The notes beneath the pieces were generated by a model. It searched no databases. It was not told where the DNA came from and worked only from the letters and a program-made list of their open reading frames with translations. A stretch of 64,000 nt of DNA, taken from NCBI RefSeq assembly GCF_027587375.1, contig NZ_JAMXIC010000001.1, positions 310,001 to 374,000 of the forward strand, read 5' to 3'. The DNA is from Arthrobacter sp. B2a2-09. Its GTDB lineage: Bacteria; Actinomycetota; Actinomycetes; Actinomycetales; Micrococcaceae. Position 1 is the first letter of the stretch. Each line of letters begins with the position of its first letter. Shown in pieces: positions 1-9,798 of this stretch. Position numbers and translations under genes: made by a program.

Positions 1-233
1 CCGGCATCGACCAGCTGCATCACCAACACAGCGGTGTAGACCTTAGTGGTTGAGCCGATCTGGAAGACCGTATGCTCCGTGACCGGAAGCCCGAGCTCGG
101 CATTGGCAACACCGGAACTGGCCTGCACCATTTGCTCGCCTTGGGCGATAGCGATCTGCGCACCGGTGACGTCCTGTTCCGGGCGCAGGCGGTCGCACAG
201 GTCCTGCAGATCCGCAGCAGTAAAGTTAGTCAT
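1..233 (-). CDS. SxxK serine hydrolase (beta-lactamase/S12 family), N-terminal part
   Basis: The first 77 codons are visible; the rest lies beyond the left edge of the window. Residues 61-64 read S-T-T-K, the nucleophile/general-base motif of penicillin-recognising serine hydrolases, preceded by the usual N-terminal strand-helix-strand layout. No signal peptide is seen, so a cytoplasmic enzyme is likely. The ATG at 233 has GGAG six bases upstream and starts 13 bases after the stop of the S9 peptidase, so the two probably share a transcript. By context it may be a peptidase, esterase or D-aminopeptidase relative acting on imported peptides. Family call is firm, substrate unknown. Confidence 0.8.
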   Translation of the reverse strand, partial: MTNFTAADLQDLCDRLRPEQDVTGAQIAIAQGEQMVQASSGVANAELGLPVTEHTVFQIGSTTKVYTAVLVMQLVDA

Positions 234-246
234 CAAATTCTCCGTA

Positions 247-2526
247 TCAGCTGGCCGCAGCAGCGAGTTCTTCGGCGGACAGTGCAGCCTCGGGTATGCG
301 ATAGTTTGTGGGCGGTTCGACGTTCATCAGATGCCGGACGAAATAGTCCCATCGACGCCGCGTCACGTACTGGCGGCGGCCATAGAAGGTGTGTTCAACT
401 CCCGGAACGATGAGCAGGTCGAAGTCCCTGTTCGCCTCGATCAGGGCATCAACGAGTCGCATGGTCAAATGAGGAGTGACATTGTCGTCCATGTCGCCGT
501 GCACCAGCATGAGTTTGCCGGTGAGGTTGGCTGCGAGTTCGGTATTGGATAGCCGGGCACCAGCTTCCGGGTCATAAGGGCCATCATAGATTTCGGCCCA
601 GCCAGCAATGTAGAACCGATTGTCGTGGTTTCCGGCTTCGGCCACCCCAACCCGGTAAAAATCAGGGAACGTCAGCAACGCGCGCGCCGTCGCGAAGCCG
701 CCGCCGGAGAGTCCGAAGATGCCGACCCGATCCAGATCGAGCCAGGGCCGCTCGGTTCCGAGCTGTTTCAGCGCGGCAACGTGGTCCTCGAGACCGCCTG
801 CACCCCCCATATTTCTCCAAGAGTAATCGTGAAAAGCTTTGTCCCGCCCGGGAGTTCCGCGGCCATCGATGGCAAAAACGGCGAAGCCCAAGGCAACCAT
901 GGCTTCTGACTCGCTGGCATAGCCGCCTTGGTCGAAACTTGGACGGACCCGATGAACCTGGGGACCGGGATAGGGGTGGTCGATCACGGGGTAGCTCTTG
1001 GTCGCGTCGAATCCGTAGGGCTTGTGCAGGATTCCGAAGATCTCGGTGACTCCGTCCGCGGCGAGGGCCCGGACCCGCTCGGGCGCGGTCCAGCCGGCGG
1101 CCAACAGCCGGGTGATGTCAGCTCGTTCCAGTTCCATCACCACTGTGCCCATCCGGTCCCGCAGGGTGATCGTTGGTGGGGTGTTCACGGTTGAGGCGGA
1201 GTCCACGAACCAGTGGCCGGTGGGGTCCGTCGATACCTCGTGATCGAGATGATCGTCGGTAAGTCGGGTGAGCTCACCGCCGTCCAGGCTGACCTTGACC
1301 AGCGTCCGGCAGTACGGATCGCTCGGGACCAGCCCTGAGACAGTAAGGTACACAACGCGTTCTGTCTCATCAACGTGCAGGATCTGCTGGACCGCGAGTT
1401 CGCCTTTGGTGAGCTGCTCTACCGGTTCGCCGGTGGCGAGGTCGTAGCGGTAGAGGTGTCCCCATCCGTCGCGTTGTGAGTACCACAAAGCCTCCTGCCC
1501 GCCGGCCAGAACCTTCACCAACGGAGGCCCGACTTGGGCGGGCTCCACCCGGGTGCTGTCTGACTCAGTGATCAGCGTGCGCAACTCGCCTGTGGCTGGG
1601 TCCAAGGCAACCAGCCGCAAGGTGAGTTGATCACGTGCGGTGTCAAGGTGGTACACAGTCGCGCCGTCCGCTGCCCACCACGCCACGGCGGTAAGAAGCG
1701 GGCTGGCGTACTCCAGATTGAACGTCCCGGCACCTCGAACTACAGACCGGGCCGCGACATCCAGCACCACCCATTCAGCCTGTGGCAGGGGTTCGCCGGG
1801 GAGTGCGTACCGGTAGCTGTGCAACCGGGGACGGCTGCCATCGGCGGGCACCGACTCCACCAGATGCATCCACTCGATCTGGCGTTGGTCGATTTGATGA
1901 GTCAGAATCCGGGAGGAGTCGGGGGACCACGTCAGGCGAGGACGTTCGCGCAAGCCCAATTTAGCCAGTCGGAAGCGCGATCCGATGGAGTCAGCGTCGC
2001 AGGCATAGCTCAGGTCTGCGGACCCGTCGGTAGTGATCGCTATCTCTTCGTCGGTGTCGACTGAACGGACCCAGACGTTGTGATCGCGCCGGAAGGCAAC
2101 CCATTTACCGTCGGGCGAGGCCACTCCAGACTCGTCCGACTGGGCCGGCCCCGTTTTCCGCGTGCACGATCCGTCCGCCGGCTGATAGCGCCAGCGGCTG
2201 TCGAATGCGCCGAATTCGATGGCGTCGTCCGTGCCGTCGACGGACCAGAACGGAAGCGCATATGGCTTCACCACCTGATCGGCTGCCGCGGATAACGCGG
2301 CGGCCAGGCGTTCGTGATCGAACGCCGGGGACTTGGTCGCGGTAGCAGGATCGATGAGGACGAACTCGCCGCCCCGCTCGGTATCTACCCGGTAGGTGAA
2401 CCGGCCCGTGTCACCGATCCACTCCGGGGAAACCTTGGATCGCAACACCAACTCCGGGCGGTGGTGTCCCAACAGTCGCTCTGCCCTGTCGTAGGCATGG
2501 GCGGGCAATGAATTCTTCAGCATCAT
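247..2526 (-). CDS. S9 family peptidase (dipeptidyl peptidase IV / prolyl oligopeptidase type)
   Basis: About 759 residues: an N-terminal beta-propeller region with repeated strand motifs, then a C-terminal alpha/beta-hydrolase domain. The nucleophile is S607 in the motif G-L-S-G-G-G; an acidic segment G-D-M-D-D-N-V and a late histidine in V-E-H-T-F-Y supply the rest of the triad. No signal peptide, so it probably cleaves imported oligopeptides in the cytoplasm. The frame is open up to an ATG at 2589, but an AAGGAG lies just before the tandem ATGs at 2526/2523 (spacing only 1 and 4 bases), so the exact start is uncertain. Divergent from the oligopeptide importer and followed closely by a serine hydrolase. 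Confidence 0.85.
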   Translation of the reverse strand: MMLKNSLPAHAYDRAERLLGHHRPELVLRSKVSPEWIGDTGRFTYRVDTERGGEFVLIDPATATKSPAFDHERLAAALSAAADQVVKPYALPFWSVDGTDDAIEFGAFDSRWRYQPADGSCTRKTGPAQSDESGVASPDGKWVAFRRDHNVWVRSVDTDEEIAITTDGSADLSYACDADSIGSRFRLAKLGLRERPRLTWSPDSSRILTHQIDQRQIEWMHLVESVPADGSRPRLHSYRYALPGEPLPQAEWVVLDVAARSVVRGAGTFNLEYASPLLTAVAWWAADGATVYHLDTARDQLTLRLVALDPATGELRTLITESDSTRVEPAQVGPPLVKVLAGGQEALWYSQRDGWGHLYRYDLATGEPVEQLTKGELAVQQILHVDETERVVYLTVSGLVPSDPYCRTLVKVSLDGGELTRLTDDHLDHEVSTDPTGHWFVDSASTVNTPPTITLRDRMGTVVMELERADITRLLAAGWTAPERVRALAADGVTEIFGILHKPYGFDATKSYPVIDHPYPGPQVHRVRPSFDQGGYASESEAMVALGFAVFAIDGRGTPGRDKAFHDYSWRNMGGAGGLEDHVAALKQLGTERPWLDLDRVGIFGLSGGGFATARALLTFPDFYRVGVAEAGNHDNRFYIAGWAEIYDGPYDPEAGARLSNTELAANLTGKLMLVHGDMDDNVTPHLTMRLVDALIEANRDFDLLIVPGVEHTFYGRRQYVTRRRWDYFVRHLMNVEPPTNYRIPEAALSAEELAAAAS

Positions 2527-2929
2527 TCTCCTTCGATGAGGGGTGAGTGTACGTAATGCATGCGTAGTGAGCGATGGGATTTCACCCATGCTTCAGGAGC
2601 TAGCGGGGGTACGGTAGCCGTTCTGCTCCACTTTCGTGGTTGATCACGGCGGTGGCCGGACACGAGTCAACCTCTCACTGTGGACGTTACGCCCCGTGCA
2701 GGCTGGGATGTGTTGTAGAAATGTTCAAGAGTCAGCGGGATTGATTGAAGAACCGGACAAAAGCCTCACTGTGCTGATGTGGGATTGTGTTCTGAAGCAC
2801 ACGATCTCGGTCATCCGCCGCAGGATTGTGTAGAGAACTTTTCCGCAGCGTTGATGTTTGCCGCCGCGTGTGGCCGCTGGTAACCCCGAGGGGCCTCTCC
2901 CACTCACTATGTCCTCTTAGGAGAGCTCA
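2527..2929. promoter_or_regulatory. Divergent intergenic region between S9 peptidase and peptide importer
   Basis: This 400-base stretch separates two divergent transcription units and must hold promoters for both. I see no convincing gene (short frames lack ribosome sites) and no strong palindrome. An AGGAG at 2919-2923 serves the binding-protein gene. A site for the PucR-type regulator encoded downstream is plausible but I could not identify one. Confidence 0.4.
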
Positions 2930-4519
2930 ATGTCGTCATCAAAGGTGAAACACTTCACCGGATATAGGACCCGTCTGGGTGTTGTACTGGTCAGCGCGCT
3001 GTTACTGGCTGGCTGTAGTGGCGGGTCCTCCGCCAGTGATCCAAACGGAAGTCCAGCGGACACCCTCGTGGTTGCAACGTCCGCGGCCCCGCAGGTTCTG
3101 GTCATATCCGGCGGCTGGGATGTCTCCTTGCAAAACGCCGTGATGGACACCGTCCTGGGCCGCGATTCGGACGGCAAACTGATCCCCAGGCTCGCGGAGT
3201 CATGGAGTGAGCCAACGCCGAATACCTTGGTGTTCAAATTGCGCCAGGGCGTGGTGTTTTCCGACGGGACGCCGATGACCGCTGAGGATGTGGCGTTCTC
3301 GTTGCAGCGGCACACCGATCCGAAGGTGGCGTCGCAGGTGGCCAGTATCGTGGCAACCGTGCAATCGGTGAAAGCCACGGGCCCGGACGAGGTCACGGTG
3401 GTCCTGAGCAAGGGAGCGCAGACCTTCCTGGCCAACGTTCCCGTCGTGTGGCAGGTACTTCCGAAGAAGCTCGCCGAAGCTCATCCACAGGACCTGGGAA
3501 CACCCGAGGTCCCCCCGATCGGAACCGGCCCCTACAAGATCACGCACTTCTCCCTTGTGGACGGGGTGACCTTGGAACGCAACGACAAGTACTGGGGAAC
3601 AAAAGCGCCGATCGCCAAGGTGAAAACTACCACGATCACCAGCCCGGATGCGTTACGGCTGGCCGCGACCTCTGGGGACGTGGACTACGCGCCGGTGCTA
3701 GCTACGGATTTCCAGAATTGGGAGTCCGTGACCAACTTCAACCTCCAGAAAATCCACAGTATCGGCATCGAGTCACTCTGGATGAATGTGACCGATCCGC
3801 ACCTTTCCGATCTCCATGTCCGGCGGGCGATTGCCCATGCCGTGGACCGTGAGGCCGCGCTGCGTCTGTCCACTGATGGTCACGGCCAACTAGCCGACAC
3901 CATAGTCCCGTTACCGCAGCTGACGAACCTCTACGGCGACGGATACCAGCAGGTCGTCGATGGACTACCGCACTACGACTACAATCTCGAGGCTGCAAAG
4001 GCAGAGCTGGCGAAGTCGAAATTCCCGAACGGTTTCGACATTACCGTCAACCACGACGCCGCTGATCCGCTAATCAATGCCCTGCAGGCGATCAAGGCCG
4101 ACCTGGCCAAGATCGGAATCAACATCACCCTCAATCCCCTTCCGGCGGACAAGTTTTGGGCGGGAAGGATGCGACACGAGGACCTCACCCTCGGCCTGTC
4201 CAGCCTTGGCTACGTTACCGCCGACGTGGGTGAAGTACTGCCTGACCAGCTCGGTAGCGTCGCTGCCCAGCCCCAGGGCTTCAACTTCTCCCAGTTCGCC
4301 AATCCGGCGATGGACGCGAAAATCGACGACGTCCTGGGAACCACCGGCGAGGCGCGCAAGGCCGCAACTACTTCGGTGATGGAGACCGCCGCCGATCAGG
4401 TGCCCTACATTCCGATTGCCTACCCGGACTACGCCTACGCAGTGAGCAAGAAGTTCATCGGAACACAGAACGTCTGGACCTTGGATCCGTTCACAACGCT
4501 CCGACCCGCGGGATCCTGA
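2930..4519 (+). CDS. Oligopeptide/dipeptide ABC transporter substrate-binding lipoprotein
   Basis: 529 residues, solute-binding protein family 5. A type II signal peptide ends in the lipobox L-L-A-G-C with the lipidated Cys at residue 29, followed by a Ser/Gly-rich linker. The fold shows the usual family landmarks (a W-S-E-P segment and the F-S-D-G-T-P-M-T-A-E-D-V stretch near residue 110). ATG at 2930 has AGGAG six bases upstream. It heads a run of importer genes in the canonical order binding protein, permease, permease, ATPase, so it captures extracellular peptides for this system. With a D-aminoacylase and a D-aminopeptidase-like hydrolase downstream, D-residue-containing or N-acylated peptides are the likely ligands; that is inference. 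Confidence 0.9.
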   Translation: MSSSKVKHFTGYRTRLGVVLVSALLLAGCSGGSSASDPNGSPADTLVVATSAAPQVLVISGGWDVSLQNAVMDTVLGRDSDGKLIPRLAESWSEPTPNTLVFKLRQGVVFSDGTPMTAEDVAFSLQRHTDPKVASQVASIVATVQSVKATGPDEVTVVLSKGAQTFLANVPVVWQVLPKKLAEAHPQDLGTPEVPPIGTGPYKITHFSLVDGVTLERNDKYWGTKAPIAKVKTTTITSPDALRLAATSGDVDYAPVLATDFQNWESVTNFNLQKIHSIGIESLWMNVTDPHLSDLHVRRAIAHAVDREAALRLSTDGHGQLADTIVPLPQLTNLYGDGYQQVVDGLPHYDYNLEAAKAELAKSKFPNGFDITVNHDAADPLINALQAIKADLAKIGINITLNPLPADKFWAGRMRHEDLTLGLSSLGYVTADVGEVLPDQLGSVAAQPQGFNFSQFANPAMDAKIDDVLGTTGEARKAATTSVMETAADQVPYIPIAYPDYAYAVSKKFIGTQNVWTLDPFTTLRPAGS

Positions 4520-4555
4520 GTGCTGTCGGCACCTTGTAAAGGAACGGTGGTTTAG

Positions 4556-5494
4556 GTGATCATCGCCAAACTGGTGGTTCGCCGCCTGGCAGCGGCAGTG
4601 GTGGTGCTGTTTGTGCTCTCAGTCATCACCTTTGCCCTGCTTGCATTGCCCGAGGGAGGGCCGGAAAGGGCCCTGCTGGGCAATAGACCCTCCACTCCTG
4701 AGGTGTTGGCAGCGATCCGCGCCAAGTACCTGCTGAATGAGCCTTTCCTCATGCAGTATTGGAACTGGTTCACCCACGCCATCACTGGTGACTTCGGTAC
4801 CTCCATCACGGCCCGCCAGCCGGTCATGACCATGATTGGTCAGCGATTTCCGATCACCGCCACGCTGGGTTTCTACGCACTCGTATTAACGGTGCTCATC
4901 GGCATTCCCGCAGGACTCGCCGCGGGGTTGCGCCGAGGGAAGCTGGTGGACAAGACCATCACCTTGGTGTCGCTGGTTTTCATGTCTGCCCCGGCCTTTG
5001 CGCTGGCCCTGCTGCTGCTATACGTGTTTGCGGTCGCGTTGAACTGGTTCCCGGTCTACGGCATTGGCGACCTCAACCACTTCACGTTGCCGGCGATCGC
5101 GCTGGCACTTGGCCAGGCTGCGGTGCTGGTGCGCCAAACCCGGGCTGCCGCGCTGGACATTGGCGGCCAGGACTACATCACCTTTGCCCGAGCCAGAGGA
5201 CTTGGCAGGAGCCCGATTTGGGGTCGCTACTCACTGCGCAACTCCGCACTTCCGGTGCTGACGGTGGCCGGACTTATCGCCGCAGGCAACTTGACCGGAG
5301 CGGTGTTTGTGGAGCAGACCTTCAGCCTGCCGGGCCTGGGCTCGTTGCTGGTCCAGGCAGTGGGACAGAAGGACATCCCCTTGGTGCAGGCACTTGTCCT
5401 GCTCGGTGGGGTGGTGATGATCTTGGCGAACTTGCTGGTGGATGTGGCCTACATGATTGTTGACCCCCGCGTCAGACACGCTACGGCGGCATGA
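4556..5494 (+). CDS. Peptide ABC transporter permease (DppB type)
   Basis: 312 residues with about six membrane segments and the N-terminal R-R-L layout typical of DppB/OppB proteins. The cytoplasmic EAA-like loop lies around D-Y-I-T-F-A-R-A-R-G-L, the contact site for the ATPase. The start is GTG at 4556, with AAAGGAA about eleven bases upstream. It follows the binding protein by 36 bases and precedes the second permease, with which it would form the transmembrane channel. Length is normal for the family. Confidence 0.9.
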   Translation: MIIAKLVVRRLAAAVVVLFVLSVITFALLALPEGGPERALLGNRPSTPEVLAAIRAKYLLNEPFLMQYWNWFTHAITGDFGTSITARQPVMTMIGQRFPITATLGFYALVLTVLIGIPAGLAAGLRRGKLVDKTITLVSLVFMSAPAFALALLLLYVFAVALNWFPVYGIGDLNHFTLPAIALALGQAAVLVRQTRAAALDIGGQDYITFARARGLGRSPIWGRYSLRNSALPVLTVAGLIAAGNLTGAVFVEQTFSLPGLGSLLVQAVGQKDIPLVQALVLLGGVVMILANLLVDVAYMIVDPRVRHATAA

Positions 5495-5564
5495 CCATGT
5501 ATCAGAGGCCACATCCGATCGAAGTAATGACCACAGGAACCAAACCAATGTCCGGAGGATCCGT

Positions 5565-6434
5565 ATGACTGTCACTGAGACGCGGTCGACCGTCAGGGGC
5601 GGTCGACGACCCAAGCTGGCGGGCGGGCGGTTGGTCACGACAATAAGTCTGGCGGTACTGGCGATCATCGTACTGGTGGCCCTCACCGGCCACTGGATGG
5701 CTCCCTACGATCCAACAGCCCAAGACGTGAAACTGGGATCGACCTCACCCAGCGGTGCACATTGGCTTGGCACGGACGCGCTGGGCCGGGATGTGCTGTC
5801 CCGGCTGATGGTCGCTACCCGCATTGCTTTGCTTGCTCCGGTCCTCATCGCCCTGGGAACCACCGTGATTGGTACCTCGCTTGGGCTTTTGGCAGGGTAT
5901 CGCCGAGGGTGGCCCGATGCCATACTGATGCGGTTGACTGACCTGATGTACGCATTGCCTGGCCTGCTCATCCTTATTGTCATCGTGGGCGTTGCCGGCA
6001 GCAGTTACGCGGTGGCCATCATCGCGCTGATCGTGCTCGGATCACCTGCCGATATACGAGTGATCCGAAGCCTCGCGATGGGGCAGCGGGAACTCGCCTA
6101 CGTAGATGCAGCCCGCACTCTCGGATTAACGAACCGCCGGATCATGTTGCGGCATCTGCTGCCTAACTTGGCGCCAACGGTGACGGCCAATCTGCTACTC
6201 AGCTTCGTTTATGCCTTGGGGGCGCTGGCCGGGCTGTCGTTCCTGGGGATCGGGCTACCGGCCGGTACCGCAGACTGGGGGCTGATGATCCAAGAGAACT
6301 TCAAACTGCTTCATGTCAACCCATGGGCTTCAGTCGCCCCAGCGGTGCTCATCACCATCACTGCCACTGCGGCCACCGTCCTCGGTGACGCAGTCTTCGA
6401 GCGGCTCAGTGCCGGAAAGTCGGTATCACAATGA
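5565..6434 (+). CDS. Peptide ABC transporter permease (DppC type)
   Basis: 289 residues from the ATG at 5565, chosen because GGAGG stands about six bases upstream; the frame is open further left but without a ribosome site. It has a hydrophilic N-terminal tail, one anchoring helix, the D-P/P-Y-D-P-T segment characteristic of DppC proteins, and a five-helix permease domain with the EAA-like loop A-Y-V-D-A-A-R-T-L-G. The gene ends in an ATGA overlap with the ATPase gene, indicating translational coupling. Confidence 0.9.
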   Translation: MTVTETRSTVRGGRRPKLAGGRLVTTISLAVLAIIVLVALTGHWMAPYDPTAQDVKLGSTSPSGAHWLGTDALGRDVLSRLMVATRIALLAPVLIALGTTVIGTSLGLLAGYRRGWPDAILMRLTDLMYALPGLLILIVIVGVAGSSYAVAIIALIVLGSPADIRVIRSLAMGQRELAYVDAARTLGLTNRRIMLRHLLPNLAPTVTANLLLSFVYALGALAGLSFLGIGLPAGTADWGLMIQENFKLLHVNPWASVAPAVLITITATAATVLGDAVFERLSAGKSVSQ

Positions 6435-8230
6435 CGGAACTGCTTCGAGTCCAGGGATTGTCGGTGTCCTTGGGTGGTCGGCGGATCGTCGACGAAATAG
6501 ATCTGACTCTTGCGCCCGGTGAAACAGTCGGTTTGGTGGGCGAATCCGGCAGTGGAAAGTCGCTCACCGCCCGGGCAGTGGCCGGGTTGCTGCCACAACC
6601 CCTGGTTGCCGGAGGCAGCGTGCAAGTGGCTGGAACGGAACTGATTGGTGCGCGGGAATCGGTTCTGCGCAAGGTACGTGGCCGGCAAATCGGACTGCTG
6701 ATGCAGGATCCGTTCGCGATGTTGAATCCCTTGCAGACGGCAGGCGCGCATATCGCCGAGTCGTTGCCCCATGGTCGGCGCAAAGATCGCTCGGAGGTAC
6801 TTCGTCGGCTTGCTGAGGTGGGGATCACAGATCCGTTGGTGGCTAAGAAGTATCCTTTTCAGCTCTCCGGCGGAATGCGGCAGCGGGTGGCGATCGCAGC
6901 GGCATTGGCAGGGGATCCGGAGCTGCTCATTGCAGACGAGCCGACAACAGCGCTGGATGCAACCATCCAACATGAGATTATGCAGCTGCTCAGCCGAATC
7001 CAGGCTTCCCGCGGAATGGCAGTCCTGCTGATCACCCACGACCTGCGGGTGGCGTTTGCGCTGTGTGACCGTGTACAGGTGATGTACGCAGGCAGGGTGC
7101 TTGAATCGGGCGTCAGCAAGGATCTCGCGTCCCGGCCCGGGCACCCGTACACCGCCAGGCTCATCGGCGCACTGCCCGCTGTGGAGCGTGCAGCCACCAA
7201 ATTGGTGGGCATCCCAGGATCCGTGCCGCGCGCAGCCGACGTCGTGGACACGTGCGCGTTCGCCGCTCGCTGCCAGCAGCGTGAGGACGGTTGCACCACT
7301 GGCCGGCCAGCGTTGCGCGAATTGACCGAGGGACACTTCACCGCGTGCCGTTATGAGTTGCTGCCACTCACAGTGGCCGAAAATCCAGCGATAACAACAA
7401 CAATCGAGCCACGCGCCGTGGCCACCGAAGAGCCACTGCTGCAGGTCACCCGCCTGCGCAAGAGCTACGGGCCGGTGACGGCGCTGGGCGGCATTGACCT
7501 GACCATCCGCCCCGGGGAGCGGATCGGTCTGGTAGGCGAGTCGGGCTCCGGAAAGACGACACTGGCCAGGTGTCTGCTCGGTCTTGTTGATTCCAGCGCG
7601 GGCCAGATCGTCCTGGACGGCATGGACATCACCAATCTCCGGACGTCTGCGGCAGCAGATCGCCGACGGGTGCGGACCCTGGTGCAGTGCGTTTTCCAGG
7701 ATCCATCGACCTCGCTGAACCCGGCCATGACTGTCGGAGCCACCCTCGGGGAGGCAGCAAGGCAAGCTGCGCCGGCCGATCGTCGGACCGTCGACGAATT
7801 GCTGGAGCTAGTCGGGCTGCCGGTCAGCTACGCAAAACTGCTGCCAAACAAGTTGTCCGGCGGTGAGAAACAACGAGTTGCGATCGCCCGGGCATTGGCC
7901 GTGCGGCCTGCCCTGTTGATCTGCGACGAACCCACAGCCTCCCTGGACGTTTCGGTACAGGCCAACGTCTTGGAACTGCTGCGAACCATTAGTTCCGAAT
8001 CCGGCACCGCACTGCTGTTTGTCACCCACGATCTCGCAGTAGTCCGCCAGATCACGGACCGCATTATCGTTTTGTTGCACGGGGAAATTGTGGAGACTGG
8101 AGACACGGCAGATATTCTCGACAACCCCCAACACAGCTACAGCCGTCGGTTGGTGGCTTCAGTACCACCGGCCCCCGCAGCGCAAATTGCTATTCATCAT
8201 GGAGAGGTATCCACCGAATGCACGATCTGA
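6431..8230 (+). CDS. Fused dual ATP-binding subunit of peptide ABC importer (DppD-DppF fusion)
   Basis: 599 residues holding two complete ABC ATPase domains in one chain. Walker A motifs G-E-S-G-S-G-K lie at residues 37-43 and 369-375. Each half has its own signature (L-S-G-G-M-R-Q-R and L-S-G-G-E-K-Q-R) and Walker B (L-L-I-A-D-E-P and L-L-I-C-D-E-P). The first half carries the C-terminal oligopeptide-transporter extension with clustered cysteines (D-T-C-A-F-A-A-R-C, C-T, C-R). This replaces separate DppD and DppF subunits and completes the importer. It overlaps the preceding permease by 4 bases and the next gene by 13. Confidence 0.93.
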   Translation: MTELLRVQGLSVSLGGRRIVDEIDLTLAPGETVGLVGESGSGKSLTARAVAGLLPQPLVAGGSVQVAGTELIGARESVLRKVRGRQIGLLMQDPFAMLNPLQTAGAHIAESLPHGRRKDRSEVLRRLAEVGITDPLVAKKYPFQLSGGMRQRVAIAAALAGDPELLIADEPTTALDATIQHEIMQLLSRIQASRGMAVLLITHDLRVAFALCDRVQVMYAGRVLESGVSKDLASRPGHPYTARLIGALPAVERAATKLVGIPGSVPRAADVVDTCAFAARCQQREDGCTTGRPALRELTEGHFTACRYELLPLTVAENPAITTTIEPRAVATEEPLLQVTRLRKSYGPVTALGGIDLTIRPGERIGLVGESGSGKTTLARCLLGLVDSSAGQIVLDGMDITNLRTSAAADRRRVRTLVQCVFQDPSTSLNPAMTVGATLGEAARQAAPADRRTVDELLELVGLPVSYAKLLPNKLSGGEKQRVAIARALAVRPALLICDEPTASLDVSVQANVLELLRTISSESGTALLFVTHDLAVVRQITDRIIVLLHGEIVETGDTADILDNPQHSYSRRLVASVPPAPAAQIAIHHGEVSTECTI

Positions 8231-9765
8231 TCATTTTGCACGGACAGGTGCACGACGGGTTCGGTTCGCCGCCGGTCATCGCAGATGTTGCCGTCGCCGA
8301 CGGACGAATCGTGGCGGTGGGCAGCGATCTAGGTCCCGGGCGGCGGACCATCGACGCCACCGGTTTGGTGGTTGCCCCCGGGTTTGTGGACGCGCACAGC
8401 CACTCCGATGGTGTCCCTTTTCTGCCGGATGCACAGCCATTCAAGCTGTTCCAGGGTGTTACCACCGAAATCATTGGCAATTGCGGATTTTCCCTTGGCC
8501 CCAGCAATCCGAAAGATGCAGACGAAAGCTCTGAGCCGGATGAGCAGCGCTTTCTGAGCTTTGGCGACTATCTGAATGCGGCTGCTGCGGCGGGACCCAC
8601 CAACCATCTGGCCGGGCTGGTTGGCCATAACTCTGTGCGGGAGACGGTGGTGGGTGTGGAGCGGGAGCTACCGGAGAGTGCTCTTGACCGGATGTGCGAG
8701 CTTCTCGAAGAAGCGTTTGAGGCTGGCGCGGTTGGTTTCTCGAGTGGACTGGAATACGTGCCTGGTGCGTACTCCGAGAGTGCGGAGCTTATTGCGATGG
8801 CACGGGTGGCCCGGCGATACGGCGGTACGTACGCCACCCACAGCCGCAGTGAGAGCGAGGGGCTGGCCGAAGCGATGGACGAAGCCATTGATGTTGCCCG
8901 CTCAGCGGGGATCCGGCTGCAGTACTCACACTGCAAGGCATCCGGTCGGGCCATGCACGGATCGTCGCAGTTGATCCTGGACAAGCTGGCTGCTGGCCGT
9001 CGAAGCGGTGTCGATGTCCGCGGAGACCAGTATCCATACCGGGCTTTCGCTACTGGCCTTGTTGCGATGCTGCCGCCTGAGGCCCTTGAAGGCGGCGTCG
9101 AGGCGATGCGCGCGAGGCTGGCGGACCCAGCGATCCGTGCTTCGCTGCAAGCCATCGCCGAGAACCCCGACAACGGTACCGGCGTCGGTTTGTGGCGGGA
9201 AGTACATCCCGAGGATGTACAAATCTTGACCCATGGCAATACAGAAATAGCCGGCCGCCGGCTCTCCGAGGTCCTGGCCGGCCGGAAACCGTGGGATGCC
9301 TTGTGCGATGTACTGATGGAAGATCCCGACGCCGGGACGGTCTGTCACAGCATGAACGAGGACGATGTACTGGCCATCATGGCCGATCCGTTGGTGGCCA
9401 TTGGTTCTGACAACGGTTCGCCGATTGGGCCAAGCCACCCACGTGCCTTCGGGACCTTCCCGAAGTTCCTCGGCGCCTATGTCCGTGACCGTGGTGTGGT
9501 GACCTTGGCGGAGGCGATCCGAAAGGTGAGCTCGGCGACAGCTGGCCAGTTCGGCCTCACGGACCGAGGTTGGCTCGGACGCGGAGCAGCAGCCGATGTG
9601 GTGGTCTTCGACCCAGAGCGGATCGGCCACGAGGGTACCTACGAGGAGCCCGATGTGCGCCCGACTGGGATGGTGCACGTGCTCTTGAATGGCGAGCCGG
9701 TGATTGTCGACGGGGAGTTCACCGGAGCTCGACGCGGCCAGATACTGAGGTCGGGCCGTCGATGA
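8218..9765 (+). CDS. N-acyl-D-amino-acid deacylase (D-aminoacylase), amidohydrolase superfamily
   Basis: 515 residues, the usual size for D-aminoacylases. The metal-binding H-S-H lies at residues 60-62 (D-A-H-S-H-S-D-G), the family's metal-ligand cysteine is C89 in G-N-C-G-F, and later ligands appear in Y-A-T-H-S-R and Y-S-H-C-K. A C-terminal G-S-D-N-G-S motif supplies the catalytic aspartate. The reaction is hydrolysis of N-acyl-D-amino acids or D-residue-capped compounds to the free D-amino acid, in the cytoplasm with zinc. ATG at 8218 has GGAGAGG about eight bases upstream and overlaps the ATPase gene, so import and deacylation are co-expressed. Acyl or side-chain preference cannot be read from sequence. 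Confidence 0.88.
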   Translation: MHDLIILHGQVHDGFGSPPVIADVAVADGRIVAVGSDLGPGRRTIDATGLVVAPGFVDAHSHSDGVPFLPDAQPFKLFQGVTTEIIGNCGFSLGPSNPKDADESSEPDEQRFLSFGDYLNAAAAAGPTNHLAGLVGHNSVRETVVGVERELPESALDRMCELLEEAFEAGAVGFSSGLEYVPGAYSESAELIAMARVARRYGGTYATHSRSESEGLAEAMDEAIDVARSAGIRLQYSHCKASGRAMHGSSQLILDKLAAGRRSGVDVRGDQYPYRAFATGLVAMLPPEALEGGVEAMRARLADPAIRASLQAIAENPDNGTGVGLWREVHPEDVQILTHGNTEIAGRRLSEVLAGRKPWDALCDVLMEDPDAGTVCHSMNEDDVLAIMADPLVAIGSDNGSPIGPSHPRAFGTFPKFLGAYVRDRGVVTLAEAIRKVSSATAGQFGLTDRGWLGRGAAADVVVFDPERIGHEGTYEEPDVRPTGMVHVLLNGEPVIVDGEFTGARRGQILRSGRR

Positions 9766-9798
9766 AATCGTTTGAGCAGGTCAACAAGGAAGGCATCG

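Noticed and set aside
6311..7765. 484-codon frame on the minus strand
   Set aside because: Lies wholly opposite the double ATPase, whose motifs are unmistakable; low-complexity Gln/His/Arg-rich translation without a domain.
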